Notes: generated from the letters alone by a model not told the origin. A DNA stretch of 64,000 nucleotides from Rhizobium lentis (GCF_017352135.1 NZ_CP071454.1:3001001-3065000); one strand, 5' to 3'. Counted from the stretch's first letter, positions 17,126-26,688 are shown. Made by a program: numbers and translations.

Positions 17126-19423
17126 ATGCACGAACCGAGTGCCGGGCGATGGGAATCTGTCGATGCCTTGACGGCCGAAACGCGGCGTTTCGTTGCCGCG
17201 ACCGAGGCTATGATGGCGTCGACTGCCCGTCATCTCTCGGAGGGTGTCGAGAACCTGCGCCTGAAGGCAATTATCCACGAACTCCCGGATTTCCTCTACG
17301 TCAAGGACCGTGACAGCCGCTTCGTCTTCGCCAACGCCGTCACCGTCGCCAGCCTCGGCCTCAAAAGCACCGAAGAGATCGCCGGCAAGCGTGATTTCGA
17401 CCTGTTCGAATTCGAGGCGGCGTGCCGCCATTTCGATATCGAGCAACAGATCATGGCAACCGGCGAAGCCCGCGTCGACATGGAGGAAACGGTGGTCCTT
17501 CCCGGCACCGTCAAGCCGGTATGCCGGCTGACCTCGAAGATTCCGCTGCGCAACGATCGCGGCGAGATCGTCGGCCTGATCGGTCTTTCCCGCGATATCA
17601 CCGAACGCAAGCTCCAGGAGGATCTCCATCGCGGCCAGGCGAAACTGCTCGAAATGATCGCCCGCAACGAGCCGCTGCCGATGATCCTCGAGGCGCTGGT
17701 GCTGATGATCGAGGCGCAGCTGACCGGTATCGACGGCTCGGTTCTCCTGCTCGACGGCGAGGGCACCCGGCTCTATCACGGCGCTGCTCCCAATCTGCCC
17801 GGCGGCTACAGCCGGCTGATCGACGGCGTCACCATCGGCCCGAAGGTCGGCTCCTGCGGCACCGCGGCATGGCGCGGCCAGCCGGTGATCGTCGAGGACG
17901 TGATGAGCGATCCGCTCTGGGAGGATTTCCGCGCGCTGGTTGCGCCCTTCGGCTTTCGCTCCTGCTGGTCGACGCCGATCGCCACCTCTGAGAATAATGT
18001 GCTCGGCACCTTCGCCCTCTATTCCAGGCAGGTGCGCCGTCCCACGGAGCATGAAATGAAGCTGGTGGCGCTCGCCACCCACATCGCCGGCATCGCCATC
18101 GAGCGCAAGCGCGTCGACGACCGCATCCATTTCATGGCCCACCATGACGATCTCACCGGCCTGCCGAACCGCGCCTTTCTGAAGGAGCGGCTCGCCAACA
18201 TCCTCGACCAGGCCCGGCGCAACGGCCGCAAGGTCACCGTCGCCTATCTCGATCTCGACAATTTCAAGGACGTCAATGACGGCAGCGGTCACGCCGCCGG
18301 CGACGAGGTACTGAAGGAGATCGCCAGCCGCATGGCGAACAGCATCCGCGCCTCGGATATGGTGGTGCGGCTCGGCGGCGACGAGTTCCTCGTCGTGCTC
18401 GTCCATCAGTCGAGCCATGATGCCGGCATCAACCGCCGCCTTCGCGAATTGCAGAAAGCGATCAACCGGCCGATGCGCGGCGGCGGCAGTGATATCACCA
18501 TCACCTCGAGCATCGGCGTCGCCGCCTTTCCCGTCGACGGCGCAACCCCGGAAGAGCTGCTGGCCAATGCAGATCGCGCCATGTACCGCGCCAAGCAACT
18601 CGGCCGCAATACGCTGCAGCATCATGACGGCGACAGCAGCGGGCTCGGCATGCCGCGCGGCGAGCAGGAGGAGCTTCACCAGGCGATCACCTGCGATCAG
18701 CTCTTCCTGGAATATCAGCCGCAGGTCGATGTCGCCACCGGCCGCATTACCGGCGTCGAGGCGCTGGTGCGCTGGAACCATCCGGCCAAGGGCAGGGTGC
18801 CGCCGGTCAATTTCATCCCGCTTGCCGAAGAGACCGGCCTGATCGTTCCGCTTGGCCTCTGGGTGCTGAACGAGGCCTGCCGCCAGGCGCGCAGCTGGCA
18901 GGATATGGGCCTGGCGCCGGTGACGGTCGCCGTCAATGTTTCGGCCAAGCAGTTTGCCGATCCGGATTTCGCGAGCCATGTCGCCGAGGCGCTGGAGCGC
19001 AACCGCCTGCAATCCCGCTGGCTGGAGCTCGAGGTCACCGAAAGCGTGGTGATGCAGAATGCCGAGCGTGCGCTCGCCATGATGGAGCAGCTAAGGGCGA
19101 TCGGTGTTCGCCTGTCGATCGACGATTTCGGCTCCGGCTATTCCAGCCTTGCGGCACTGAAGACCTTCCCCTTCGACCGGCTGAAGATGGATCGTTCGCT
19201 GGTCGAGGCCCTGCCGGGCGACAAGACCGCCGTCGCCATCGCCTCGGCCGTCATTTCGCTGGCGCAGACGCTGAAGCTGTCGGTTCTCGCCGAGGGCGTC
19301 GAGACCGATGCCCAGATGGATTTCCTGCGGCACGCGCACTGCGAGGAAGCCCAGGGCTACCACTTCTCGAAGCCCGTCTCGCCGGAGGAGCTTTCCCGAA
19401 TGCTGCAGACGCGGCTGCCCTGA
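17126..19423 (+). CDS. PAS-GAF-GGDEF-EAL cyclic-di-GMP protein
   Basis: About 765 residues. PAS (about 50-170, DFLYVKDRDSRFVFAN), GAF (about 185-335, GSCGTAAWRGQPV), GGDEF (about 345-500) with an intact GGDEF near 417 and an RASD inhibitory site five residues before it, then EAL (about 520-765) with GVEALVRW, DDFGSGYSS, LKMDRSLV, AEGVET. Both catalytic domains look complete, so it may make and break c-di-GMP under PAS/GAF control. No membrane helix is seen. I prefer the ATG at 17126 (GAAGAGAA upstream); one at 17093 is possible. Confidence 0.92.
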   Translation: MHEPSAGRWESVDALTAETRRFVAATEAMMASTARHLSEGVENLRLKAIIHELPDFLYVKDRDSRFVFANAVTVASLGLKSTEEIAGKRDFDLFEFEAACRHFDIEQQIMATGEARVDMEETVVLPGTVKPVCRLTSKIPLRNDRGEIVGLIGLSRDITERKLQEDLHRGQAKLLEMIARNEPLPMILEALVLMIEAQLTGIDGSVLLLDGEGTRLYHGAAPNLPGGYSRLIDGVTIGPKVGSCGTAAWRGQPVIVEDVMSDPLWEDFRALVAPFGFRSCWSTPIATSENNVLGTFALYSRQVRRPTEHEMKLVALATHIAGIAIERKRVDDRIHFMAHHDDLTGLPNRAFLKERLANILDQARRNGRKVTVAYLDLDNFKDVNDGSGHAAGDEVLKEIASRMANSIRASDMVVRLGGDEFLVVLVHQSSHDAGINRRLRELQKAINRPMRGGGSDITITSSIGVAAFPVDGATPEELLANADRAMYRAKQLGRNTLQHHDGDSSGLGMPRGEQEELHQAITCDQLFLEYQPQVDVATGRITGVEALVRWNHPAKGRVPPVNFIPLAEETGLIVPLGLWVLNEACRQARSWQDMGLAPVTVAVNVSAKQFADPDFASHVAEALERNRLQSRWLELEVTESVVMQNAERALAMMEQLRAIGVRLSIDDFGSGYSSLAALKTFPFDRLKMDRSLVEALPGDKTAVAIASAVISLAQTLKLSVLAEGVETDAQMDFLRHAHCEEAQGYHFSKPVSPEELSRMLQTRLP

Positions 19424-19462
19424 ACTTTTCCTCAAGTTGCTGATCACGAGTGGATCGTTCGG

Positions 19463-20185
19463 TCAGACCCGAATGATGTTGAGACGCAGAGCGCTGACCA
19501 CCGCCTGCGTTCTCGTCGTGCATCCGAGCTTCCTGATCACGCTGCCGATCTGATTGTTGACGGTGTTTTCCGACAGATCGAGTAGCTTGGCAATTTCGCT
19601 GCTCTTCCTGCCTCCGGCCGTCAGCCTAAGGCAGTCCAGCTCGCTCTGGGTAAAGGCAACCGGCTTGTGTTTCTCGTTCAGCGTCAGCTGTGACAGCCGA
19701 TCATAAATGAGCGTGGCGATAAACAGGAGTTTCGCCATTTCGACCATGCTGAAATTCCGAGACCCCGAAATCGACATCGCACCACGTCCGCCCGCGGCAT
19801 CATGAACGGGAAAATACGCGCCCTTTTCCATGCCGTACCGCCTGAACAACTCGATGACGGTGGACTTCTTGCCTTCTCCCCGATCGGTATTGATCGCCTC
19901 GACATCATAGTTGAAGGGGCTGGTCGACCTCAGCATCCGCCGGATGACCGGACTGTCGACCATCAGGTTATGGGCGTCGTAATAATCGACCATTTCCGCC
20001 GGCCAGTTGGTGATGATCTTCGTCGCGCCGATTTCAACGACATCGACCGTGGGGAGCGTCATGATCAGGAAAGCCGACATTCCCAGATCCTGAGTCAGAC
20101 GCTTCATGTATTTGAAGACTTCGTAATGCGTCTTGAAGCCTGCGGCGACTTCCTCAATTCGATTGAACTCGGCCTCGAGCGGCAT
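19463..20185 (-). CDS. LuxR-family regulator with autoinducer-binding-like N-terminus
   Basis: 240 residues. The N-terminal 160 residues resemble the autoinducer-binding fold only weakly (NWPAEMVDYYDAHNLMVDSP), and the C-terminal helix-turn-helix reads FTQSELDCLRLTAGGRKSSE, IAKLLDLSENTVNNQIGSVI. The start at 20185 follows GGAGAAAG. No LuxI synthase is in the window, so it is a LuxR solo or a non-quorum regulator. It is divergent from the MCP gene across a 460-bp gap, which makes a motility or chemotaxis role possible but unproven. Confidence 0.85.
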   Translation of the reverse strand: MPLEAEFNRIEEVAAGFKTHYEVFKYMKRLTQDLGMSAFLIMTLPTVDVVEIGATKIITNWPAEMVDYYDAHNLMVDSPVIRRMLRSTSPFNYDVEAINTDRGEGKKSTVIELFRRYGMEKGAYFPVHDAAGGRGAMSISGSRNFSMVEMAKLLFIATLIYDRLSQLTLNEKHKPVAFTQSELDCLRLTAGGRKSSEIAKLLDLSENTVNNQIGSVIRKLGCTTRTQAVVSALRLNIIRV

Positions 20186-20645
20186 GTCTTTCTCCGATGG
20201 CATTCGCGGCGCCTGGCGGCTGAGGTGTCCACTTATCCGCTCGTATCGGAAGTTGATTCTGCATGCTCCAAGCACGACGGAATATGCATCTGCAGAGGAA
20301 AAACGGAAAGACCCTTGCCTGCCCGAAACAGGCGGGCGGCCATTGCTTAACAAAGAGTTTACGGATCTTCGAACCATTCGAAGCCGGCAAAGGCGATTAA
20401 ATCGGTGGCGGCACGTTTGACAACGTCCCGAAAGATCAGCTTCCGACGCCAAGTCCTAATGCAAATGGCTGATCCTATTCGGTTTTCTTTCAGCATCGCT
20501 CGGATGTCACGCATCCGGTTTCGCGACGGCTCGGTTAAAGGAAGCTTAAAGATTTTATCGGATTCTATTTTCGGGGTGCCCGTCCAGCGCAAATCCGTGA
20601 TGGGTGGCGGCAGTCGTTCGCTCAATTTGAGCTAGGGGGAAGAGC
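20186..20645. other. Intergenic region between the LuxR-type gene and the MCP gene
   Basis: 460 bp, noticeably more AT-rich around 20470-20570 than the surrounding genes. It should hold two divergent promoters. I see no gene, no strong inverted repeat and no recognisable lux box. Confidence 0.5.
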
Positions 20646-22436
20646 ATGAAGAAATTAGGATTCGGCTTCGGTTCGGATGCCAAGGCTGTCCTCGCCGCGA
20701 TGAGCAGATCGCAGGCGATCATCGAATTCGACCTCACCGGCAGGATTCTCACCGCCAACGCCAATTTTTGCGCCGCGCTCGGTTACGACTTGTCGGAGAT
20801 CGTCGGCCAGCATCACCGGATGTTCGTCGAACAGGCAGAAGCCGCGTCGGCCGATTATCGCGAATTCTGGGCGAAGCTCGGGCGTGGTGAGTTCGATCAG
20901 CGCCAGTACAAGCGCATCGGCAAGGGTGGCAAGGAAATCTGGATCGAAGCCTCCTACAATCCCGTCTTCAGCGGCGGGAAACCCTACAAGGTGGTGAAGT
21001 TCGCCACCGATATTACCAAACAGAAGCTGCAGAGCGCCGAAGATGCCGGCAAGATAAGCGCGCTGTCGCGCGCCCAGGCGGTTATCGAATTCACGCCAAA
21101 GGGCGAGATCCTGACGGCGAACGAGAATTTCCTGTCGGCCCTCGGCTATCAGCTTGCCGAGATCCAGGGCCGCCATCATTCGATGTTTTGCGACAGCGCT
21201 TATGCAAACAGTGACGATTATCGGCGGTTCTGGACGCGTCTGTCGGCCGGCGAATTCGTCGCCGACGAGTTCCTGCGCATCGGCAAGGGCGGCAAGAAGG
21301 TCTATATCCAGGCCTCCTACAATCCGATCTTCGACATGAACGGCAAGGTGTTCAAGGTCGTCAAGTTCGCAACCGACGTCACGGCCCGCGTCAGCAATGT
21401 CGATCAGCTGGCGGCATCCCTGATGGCTCTGTCCGGCGGCGATCTGACCCAGGAAGTCGTAACCCCGTTCATTCCGACACTGGAAAAACTCCGCACCGAC
21501 TTCAACGCCGCGGTCGGCAAGCTGCGCACGGCGATGCAGGTCGTGGCCCAAAACGCAACTGGGATCGCCGCCGGAGCTCAGCAAGTCCGTTCCGCCTCGG
21601 ACGATTTGTCGAAGCGCACGGAACAGCAGGCGGCCTCCGTCGAGGAAACTGCAGCCGCCCTGGAAGAGATCACCACAACGGTTTCAGATTCCAGCAATCG
21701 TGCCCAGGAGGCCGGCCAACTGGTGCGAAGGACGCGTGAGAATGCCGAGCGCTCAGGGGCGGTGGTCCGCAGCGCCGTCGATGCTATGGGCAAGATCGAG
21801 ACATCATCGGCCGAGATCAGCAATATTATCGGCGTGATCGACGAAATCGCGTTTCAGACCAACCTGTTGGCGCTCAACGCAGGCGTCGAGGCGGCACGCG
21901 CGGGCGATGCCGGCAAGGGGTTTGCGGTGGTCGCGCAGGAAGTTCGCGAGCTTGCTCAGAGATCGGCCAAGGCGGCAAAGGAGATCAAGGAGCTCATCAG
22001 CGCCTCTAACGAGCACGTGAAGAGCGGGGTGACCCTGGTTGGCGAAACCGGCAAGGCGTTGGAAGAGATCGTCGCCCAGGTCCAGCAGGTCAATGGCAAT
22101 GTTCTCGCGATCGTCGAAAGTTCCAAGGAGCAGGCGACGGGATTGAAGGAAATCAACACCGCCGTAAACACCATGGACCAGGGTACGCAGCAGAATGCAG
22201 CAATGGTCGAGGAATCGACGGCCGCCGCCCATAGCCTCTCCAGGGAGGCCGACGCGCTTTTTCAGTTGCTGGGGCAGTTCAACATCGGCACCGTGACCGC
22301 ACATCAATCACGCCCTGCAGTGGTAACCGCCGCGTCCAGGCCCGTCACTTCGGCGCCGCGGGCAATGGTCGCGAAGGTCGGCGCTGCCTTCCATGGTAAT
22401 GCGGCAGTTGCCGGCGGGGACTGGGAGGAGTTCTGA
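20646..22436 (+). CDS. Soluble methyl-accepting chemotaxis protein with two PAS domains
   Basis: 596 residues without transmembrane helices. Two tandem PAS domains (about 12-130 and 135-253), each with the same RIGKGGKEIW/RIGKGGKKVY and ASYNP(V/I)F words, so they arose by duplication. A short HAMP-like stretch follows, then the signalling coiled coil (about 300-540) with the tip EIAFQTNLLALNAGVEAARA. The C-terminus DWEEF is the pentapeptide tether for CheR/CheB. It should be a cytoplasmic chemoreceptor, perhaps for redox or energy state through the PAS domains. No che genes are adjacent. Confidence 0.93.
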   Translation: MKKLGFGFGSDAKAVLAAMSRSQAIIEFDLTGRILTANANFCAALGYDLSEIVGQHHRMFVEQAEAASADYREFWAKLGRGEFDQRQYKRIGKGGKEIWIEASYNPVFSGGKPYKVVKFATDITKQKLQSAEDAGKISALSRAQAVIEFTPKGEILTANENFLSALGYQLAEIQGRHHSMFCDSAYANSDDYRRFWTRLSAGEFVADEFLRIGKGGKKVYIQASYNPIFDMNGKVFKVVKFATDVTARVSNVDQLAASLMALSGGDLTQEVVTPFIPTLEKLRTDFNAAVGKLRTAMQVVAQNATGIAAGAQQVRSASDDLSKRTEQQAASVEETAAALEEITTTVSDSSNRAQEAGQLVRRTRENAERSGAVVRSAVDAMGKIETSSAEISNIIGVIDEIAFQTNLLALNAGVEAARAGDAGKGFAVVAQEVRELAQRSAKAAKEIKELISASNEHVKSGVTLVGETGKALEEIVAQVQQVNGNVLAIVESSKEQATGLKEINTAVNTMDQGTQQNAAMVEESTAAAHSLSREADALFQLLGQFNIGTVTAHQSRPAVVTAASRPVTSAPRAMVAKVGAAFHGNAAVAGGDWEEF

Positions 22437-22451
22437 CGCCGCCGCTTCTCC

Positions 22452-23423
22452 CTATTTGAGAGCCCTGCCGATCGCCTCGATCTCGTTCGTCCATATGCCT
22501 GCCGCATAGTCCTGCGGCAGGCGCGACAGCTGCGCGGGATCGTCGATGCCGGTGGAAAAGTCATTGCCGCGGTAGGGGCCAAGCAGGAAGACTTCCGTTC
22601 CGGCCTCTTCCATCCGGTTGAGAAAGCGGTCAGGCCAGCCCCAGAGCCAGGGTGCGATATTGATCGGCACCAGCATCATCCGATGTTTGCATGCCTCCGG
22701 CAGTACGCCGGTCCAGCCATAGCCGATATAGCCGAACAGGCAGCCTTTGAGGCTCTTGCGCGAGGCGGTCTTGATATCGGGTGAAAGCCGATGCAGGACG
22801 TCGATCGGCTCGTCGCCGCCATAGACGATGATGCCAGCCCGTCGTGCGGCCGGAAGCCCGTTCAGCACGGCGGCGAGCTTTTCTCCCTCCGATGGATCGC
22901 GGCTCTTGATATTGATGAGGAAGCGCCGATCCGGAAAGGTCGAAAGCACTTGCGCCAACGTCGGCATCATGCCGATGCCCCGGCCGCGAAAGGGAAAGCT
23001 CTTGCCGCCATCGGCGGTATAACCGTAGCCGATGTCGAGCGTCCTCATCTCAGCCATCGAATGCTCGCGGGTCACGCCGTGCCCGTCTGTGCGGCAGTCG
23101 AGCGTCCAGTCGTGAAAGACGGCGAATTCGCGATCCGTCGTCGGATGCACATCGATCTCGACGATATCGGCGCCAGCGGCAAAACCTGCCTGCATCGAAG
23201 GAATGGTGTTTTCCAGATAGTCGTGCTTCGGCGGCAGCATGCGGCTCGCTGTGCAGGTGTCGTTCTTCAGACCGGTCTCATTGAACCGCTGGGCGATGCC
23301 GCGATGGGCGAGCAGCACCGGCTTTCCCGGCCGATGCTCGGCAAGCAGGCTGGTATTGTTGAGATAGATGCCGGCGGTTGCGAGCGCGATCGCCGTCGCA
23401 CAATAGAAAAGCTTCCTGCCCAT
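22452..23423 (-). CDS. Glycerophosphodiester phosphodiesterase-family protein, exported
   Basis: 323 residues. The hydrophobic start MGRKLFYCATAIALATAGIY is a signal peptide or anchor. The TIM-barrel motifs are PVLLAHRGIAQRF (catalytic His), DIVEIDVHPTTD (E-x-D metal ligands) and FAVFHDWTLDC (second His). This is the GDPD/PLC-like fold that releases glycerol-3-phosphate from lipid head groups. An insertion with CTASRMLPPKHDYLEN is larger than in UgpQ. GGGGGAG precedes the ATG at 23423. It converges with the MCP gene. Confidence 0.88.
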   Translation of the reverse strand: MGRKLFYCATAIALATAGIYLNNTSLLAEHRPGKPVLLAHRGIAQRFNETGLKNDTCTASRMLPPKHDYLENTIPSMQAGFAAGADIVEIDVHPTTDREFAVFHDWTLDCRTDGHGVTREHSMAEMRTLDIGYGYTADGGKSFPFRGRGIGMMPTLAQVLSTFPDRRFLINIKSRDPSEGEKLAAVLNGLPAARRAGIIVYGGDEPIDVLHRLSPDIKTASRKSLKGCLFGYIGYGWTGVLPEACKHRMMLVPINIAPWLWGWPDRFLNRMEEAGTEVFLLGPYRGNDFSTGIDDPAQLSRLPQDYAAGIWTNEIEAIGRALK

Positions 23424-23543
23424 CCTGCTCCCCCTGATTGCATCGAAGGAGGCGACAGCTAGAAGGCGATTCCGGTTGTTCTTGGACGGTTTTCCGGCTT
23501 TTCTATGCGCGGGGTTTATTCGCGCGAAAGGATCGGCATCGCC

Positions 23544-23726
23544 ATGGAACCACAGGACGACGAGCTCATCCAATCCGAAGCGCACGGCGCGGCCCCGCTG
23601 CCGCCCTCCGTCGAAGGCCATGCCGGCCGCGCCGGCGCCCGCATTTGGTATGCGAGCTGCGGGACGGGCCCCGCCGCTATTCTGCTGCGCCGCCGTGTGG
23701 TCCTTCTCAAGGGGATCAGGGGATGA
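23544..23726 (+). pseudogene. Truncated alpha/beta hydrolase remnant
   Basis: A 60-codon frame opens MEPQDDELIQSEAHG and includes GARIWYASCGTGPAAILLRR. In alpha/beta hydrolases such a start continues into the oxyanion-hole word ILLHGG and several hundred more residues. Here homology stops at ILL and the frame ends after 13 unrelated residues. The nucleophile and the rest of the fold are missing, so this is a gene start cut off by a deletion, just left of the ligase-associated nuclease gene. Confidence 0.6.
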
Positions 23727-23774
23727 GGATCGCTCCCTCTGGCCTCGCGCCGGTTTCCCGCTATCTCTTGTTTC

Positions 23775-24785
23775 ATGAGAGCTGACGCACTGCTTTATCC
23801 CGCCCCGGAAGGGCTCTACTGCCCGGACGGCGGTTTTTATATCGATCCGGTGCGGCCTGTCGAACGGGCGCTCGTCACCCATGGCCATTCCGATCACGCC
23901 CGGCCGGGTCATGTAAATGTGCTTGCCACCGGCCAGACCCTCGACATCATGCGCCTGCGCTACGGCGAGGGCTTTTGCGCCAGCGAGCAGATTGCCGCGT
24001 TCGGCGAGGAGCTGCTCATCAACGGCGTCAAGGTGAGTTTTCATCCCGCCGGCCACGTGCTCGGCTCGGCCCAGATCGCCATCGAGAAGAACGGCACGCG
24101 CATCGTCGTCTCCGGCGATTACAAGCGCCGCCCCGACCCGACCTGCGCCGCCTATGTGCCGGTCGCCTGCGATGTCTTCATCACCGAGGCGACCTTCGGC
24201 CTGCCGGTCTTCCACCATCCCGACCCGATCGACGAGACCGGCAAGCTGCTGGCCTCGCTCCGGCAATTTCCAGAGCGCACCCATCTCGTCGGCGCCTATG
24301 CGCTGGGCAAGGCCCAGCGCGTCATCCGCCTGCTACGCGATGCCGGTTACGCCGAACCGATCTACATCCATGGCGCCATGGAAAAGCTCTGCGATTATTA
24401 CGTCGGTCAGGGCATCGATCTCGGCGAGCTGCAGCCCGCCACGATCGAAAGCCGCGACAGGTCAGCCTTCAAGGGCGCCGTCGTCATCGGCCCGTCATCG
24501 GCCTTCGCCGATCGCTGGGCGCGGCGCTTCAACGAGCCGCTGCCGGCCTTCGCCTCCGGCTGGATGATGGTGCGCCAGCGCGCCAAACAGCTCGGCGTCG
24601 AACTGCCGCTCGTCATCTCCGATCACTGCGACTGGCCGGAACTGACCGAAACGATCCGGGAGCTGCACCCGGCCGAGGTCTGGGTAACCCATGGCCGCGA
24701 GGAAGCCCTGGTGCGCTGGTGCCAGCTGCAGGGCATCAAGGCGAAACCGTTGCATCTCGTGGGCTATGAGGATGAGGCGGATTGA
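23775..24785 (+). CDS. Ligase-associated DNA exonuclease, metallo-beta-lactamase fold
   Basis: 336 residues. THGHSDHARPGH (His36, His38, Asp40, His41) is the metal-binding motif, and later HPAGHVLGSAQI, SGDYKRRPDP and VTHGREEALVRW complete the beta-CASP/Ysh1-like pattern. This subfamily is found next to a bacterial ATP-dependent ligase and is thought to trim DNA ends before sealing. The ligase gene follows at 25047, separated by a 261-bp gap that holds a long inverted repeat. The helicase and phosphatase (PdeM) often found with this pair are not present here. Confidence 0.92.
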   Translation: MRADALLYPAPEGLYCPDGGFYIDPVRPVERALVTHGHSDHARPGHVNVLATGQTLDIMRLRYGEGFCASEQIAAFGEELLINGVKVSFHPAGHVLGSAQIAIEKNGTRIVVSGDYKRRPDPTCAAYVPVACDVFITEATFGLPVFHHPDPIDETGKLLASLRQFPERTHLVGAYALGKAQRVIRLLRDAGYAEPIYIHGAMEKLCDYYVGQGIDLGELQPATIESRDRSAFKGAVVIGPSSAFADRWARRFNEPLPAFASGWMMVRQRAKQLGVELPLVISDHCDWPELTETIRELHPAEVWVTHGREEALVRWCQLQGIKAKPLHLVGYEDEAD

Positions 24786-24865
24786 GATGAGTTGGAGAAC
24801 GCGTCAAAACCCCTCTTTAGCCGATCTTACCGCCACTTTGGAGGTGGCACCTACGCCCACCCCAC

Positions 24866-25007
24866 ACTCCCTCATTCCTGTGCTCGTCACAGGAATCCAG
24901 CCACCGCGCGTCGGCGGGGTGAATGACTCATGCAACGCCGAAGAGTTTCTCGCGCCCAAGGACTTGGGCGCACTGGATTCCTGTGACGAGCACAGGAATG
25001 AGGGAGT
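24866..25007. repeat. 35-bp perfect inverted repeat with nested palindromes
   Basis: The arm at 24866-24900 is the exact reverse complement of 24973-25007, with a 72-bp spacer. Each arm also contains its own palindrome, ATTCCTGTG-ctcgt-CACAGGAAT. It lies between the ligase-associated nuclease and the ligase. The size and nested symmetry suggest a small non-autonomous mobile element or an RNA structure controlling the downstream ligase. I see no target-site duplication that would settle it. Confidence 0.85.
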
Positions 25008-25046
25008 TCCCATAGGGCTTCTTCATGCCGAAATGCGGAGGCCCTC

Positions 25047-26672
25047 ATGAAAGCCTTCGCCGACCTCCTCGACCGGCTGGTGCTGACCCCCAGCCGCAAC
25101 GCCAAACTCAAGCTGCTGACCGACTATTTCCGCGACACGCCGGACCCGGATCGCGGTTACGGCCTTGCCGCCATCGCGGGCACGCTGGAGGTGCGCAACG
25201 TCAAGCCCGCCATGCTGCGCGACCTGGTGCTGGAACGCATGGACGAGGTGCTGTTCCATTATTCCTACGACTATGTCGGTGATCTTGCCGAAACCATTTC
25301 GCTCGTCTGGGACAATGAGCGGGATATCGACCGCTCGGCCCTTTCCCAGCCGCGCCTCGGCGAGGTCGTCACCCGCATGAACGGGCTCGGCCGCACCGAA
25401 GTGCGCGGCTATGTCCGCGATCTGCTCGACCGGCTGGATTCCTCCGGCCGTTTCGCCTTCATCAAGCTTGCGACCGGCGCGCTGCGCATCGGCGTTTCCG
25501 CCCGTCTGGCCAAACAGGCGCTGGCCGATCTCGGGGGCAAGGACGTCACCGAGATCGAAACCCTCTGGCACGGCCTCCAGCCGCCTTACGAGACGCTGTT
25601 CCACTGGCTTGCGGGCGACGGCGACAAACCGGCGCTGGCGACACCGGCGATCTTTCATTCCGTCATGCTCGCCAATGCGGTGGAGGAGGGGGATCTGGCG
25701 GGTCTCGACCCGGTCGACTACGCCGCCGAATGGAAATGGGACGGCATCCGCGTCCAGCTGTCGCGCTCCGGCGACAGGCGCAAGATCTATTCCCGCTCCG
25801 GCGACGATATTTCGGGCGCCTTTCCCGATATTCTTGAAGCGATCAATTTTTCAGGTGTCGTCGACGGCGAGCTGCTGGTCGGCGGCACTGCCCGCTCAAA
25901 CAGCCCGACGCGCACCTTCTCCGACCTGCAGCAACGGCTGAACCGCAAGACGGTGACGGCAAAAATGCTCGACGATTATCCCGCCTTCATCCGCGCCTAC
26001 GACCTGCTCTTCGACGAGGACGAGGATATTCGCGGCCGAACCTATGTCGATCGCCGCGAGCGCCTTTCCGATATCATCGACCGCGCCCCCCACGACCGGT
26101 TCGACCTCTCGCCGCTCGTGCCTTTCTCCTCATGGAAGGAGCTCGACAATCTGCGTGCCGCCCCGCCCGATCCGGTCATCGAGGGCGTGATGATCAAGCG
26201 GCGCGACAGCATCTACCAGGCCGGCCGCATGAAAGGTCCCTGGTTCAAGTGGAAGCGCAATCCCTACAATGTCGATGCGGTATTGATGTATGCTCAGCGC
26301 GGCCACGGCAAGCGCTCCAGCTATTATTCCGATTTCACCTTCGGCGTCTGGGCCGACGACGAGGACGGCGAACAGCTGGTGCCGGTGGGAAAGGCCTATT
26401 TCGGTTTCACCGATGCCGAGCTCGAGCTGCTCGACAAATTCGTCCGCAACAACACGACCGAGCGCTTCGGCCCGGTGCGCGCCGTGCGCGCCGACAGGGA
26501 TTTCGGCTTCGTCGTCGAGGTGGCCTTCGAGGGCATCAACCGCTCGACGCGGCACAAATCGGGCGTGGCGATGCGCTTCCCCCGCATCGCTCGCCTTCGC
26601 CCCGACAAACCTTCCTACGAGGCCGACCGGCTGCGCACGCTGATCGCCATGATCGACGCCAAGCCCGCGTGA
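25047..26672 (+). CDS. ATP-dependent DNA ligase of the ligase-associated repair cluster
   Basis: 541 residues. The adenylation motif is EWKWDGIRVQ with Lys230 as the nucleotide acceptor, followed by the later motifs DGELLVGG, EGVMIKR and GPWFKWKRNP. The N-terminal 200 residues are the DNA-binding domain of this family (LigC/cisplatin-damage type). It seals nicks using ATP in addition to the NAD-dependent LigA found in all bacteria. It acts with the nuclease encoded just upstream. The start ATG follows GGAGGCCCTC. Confidence 0.93.
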   Translation: MKAFADLLDRLVLTPSRNAKLKLLTDYFRDTPDPDRGYGLAAIAGTLEVRNVKPAMLRDLVLERMDEVLFHYSYDYVGDLAETISLVWDNERDIDRSALSQPRLGEVVTRMNGLGRTEVRGYVRDLLDRLDSSGRFAFIKLATGALRIGVSARLAKQALADLGGKDVTEIETLWHGLQPPYETLFHWLAGDGDKPALATPAIFHSVMLANAVEEGDLAGLDPVDYAAEWKWDGIRVQLSRSGDRRKIYSRSGDDISGAFPDILEAINFSGVVDGELLVGGTARSNSPTRTFSDLQQRLNRKTVTAKMLDDYPAFIRAYDLLFDEDEDIRGRTYVDRRERLSDIIDRAPHDRFDLSPLVPFSSWKELDNLRAAPPDPVIEGVMIKRRDSIYQAGRMKGPWFKWKRNPYNVDAVLMYAQRGHGKRSSYYSDFTFGVWADDEDGEQLVPVGKAYFGFTDAELELLDKFVRNNTTERFGPVRAVRADRDFGFVVEVAFEGINRSTRHKSGVAMRFPRIARLRPDKPSYEADRLRTLIAMIDAKPA

Positions 26673-26688
26673 TCGGATGCATGGCCGC

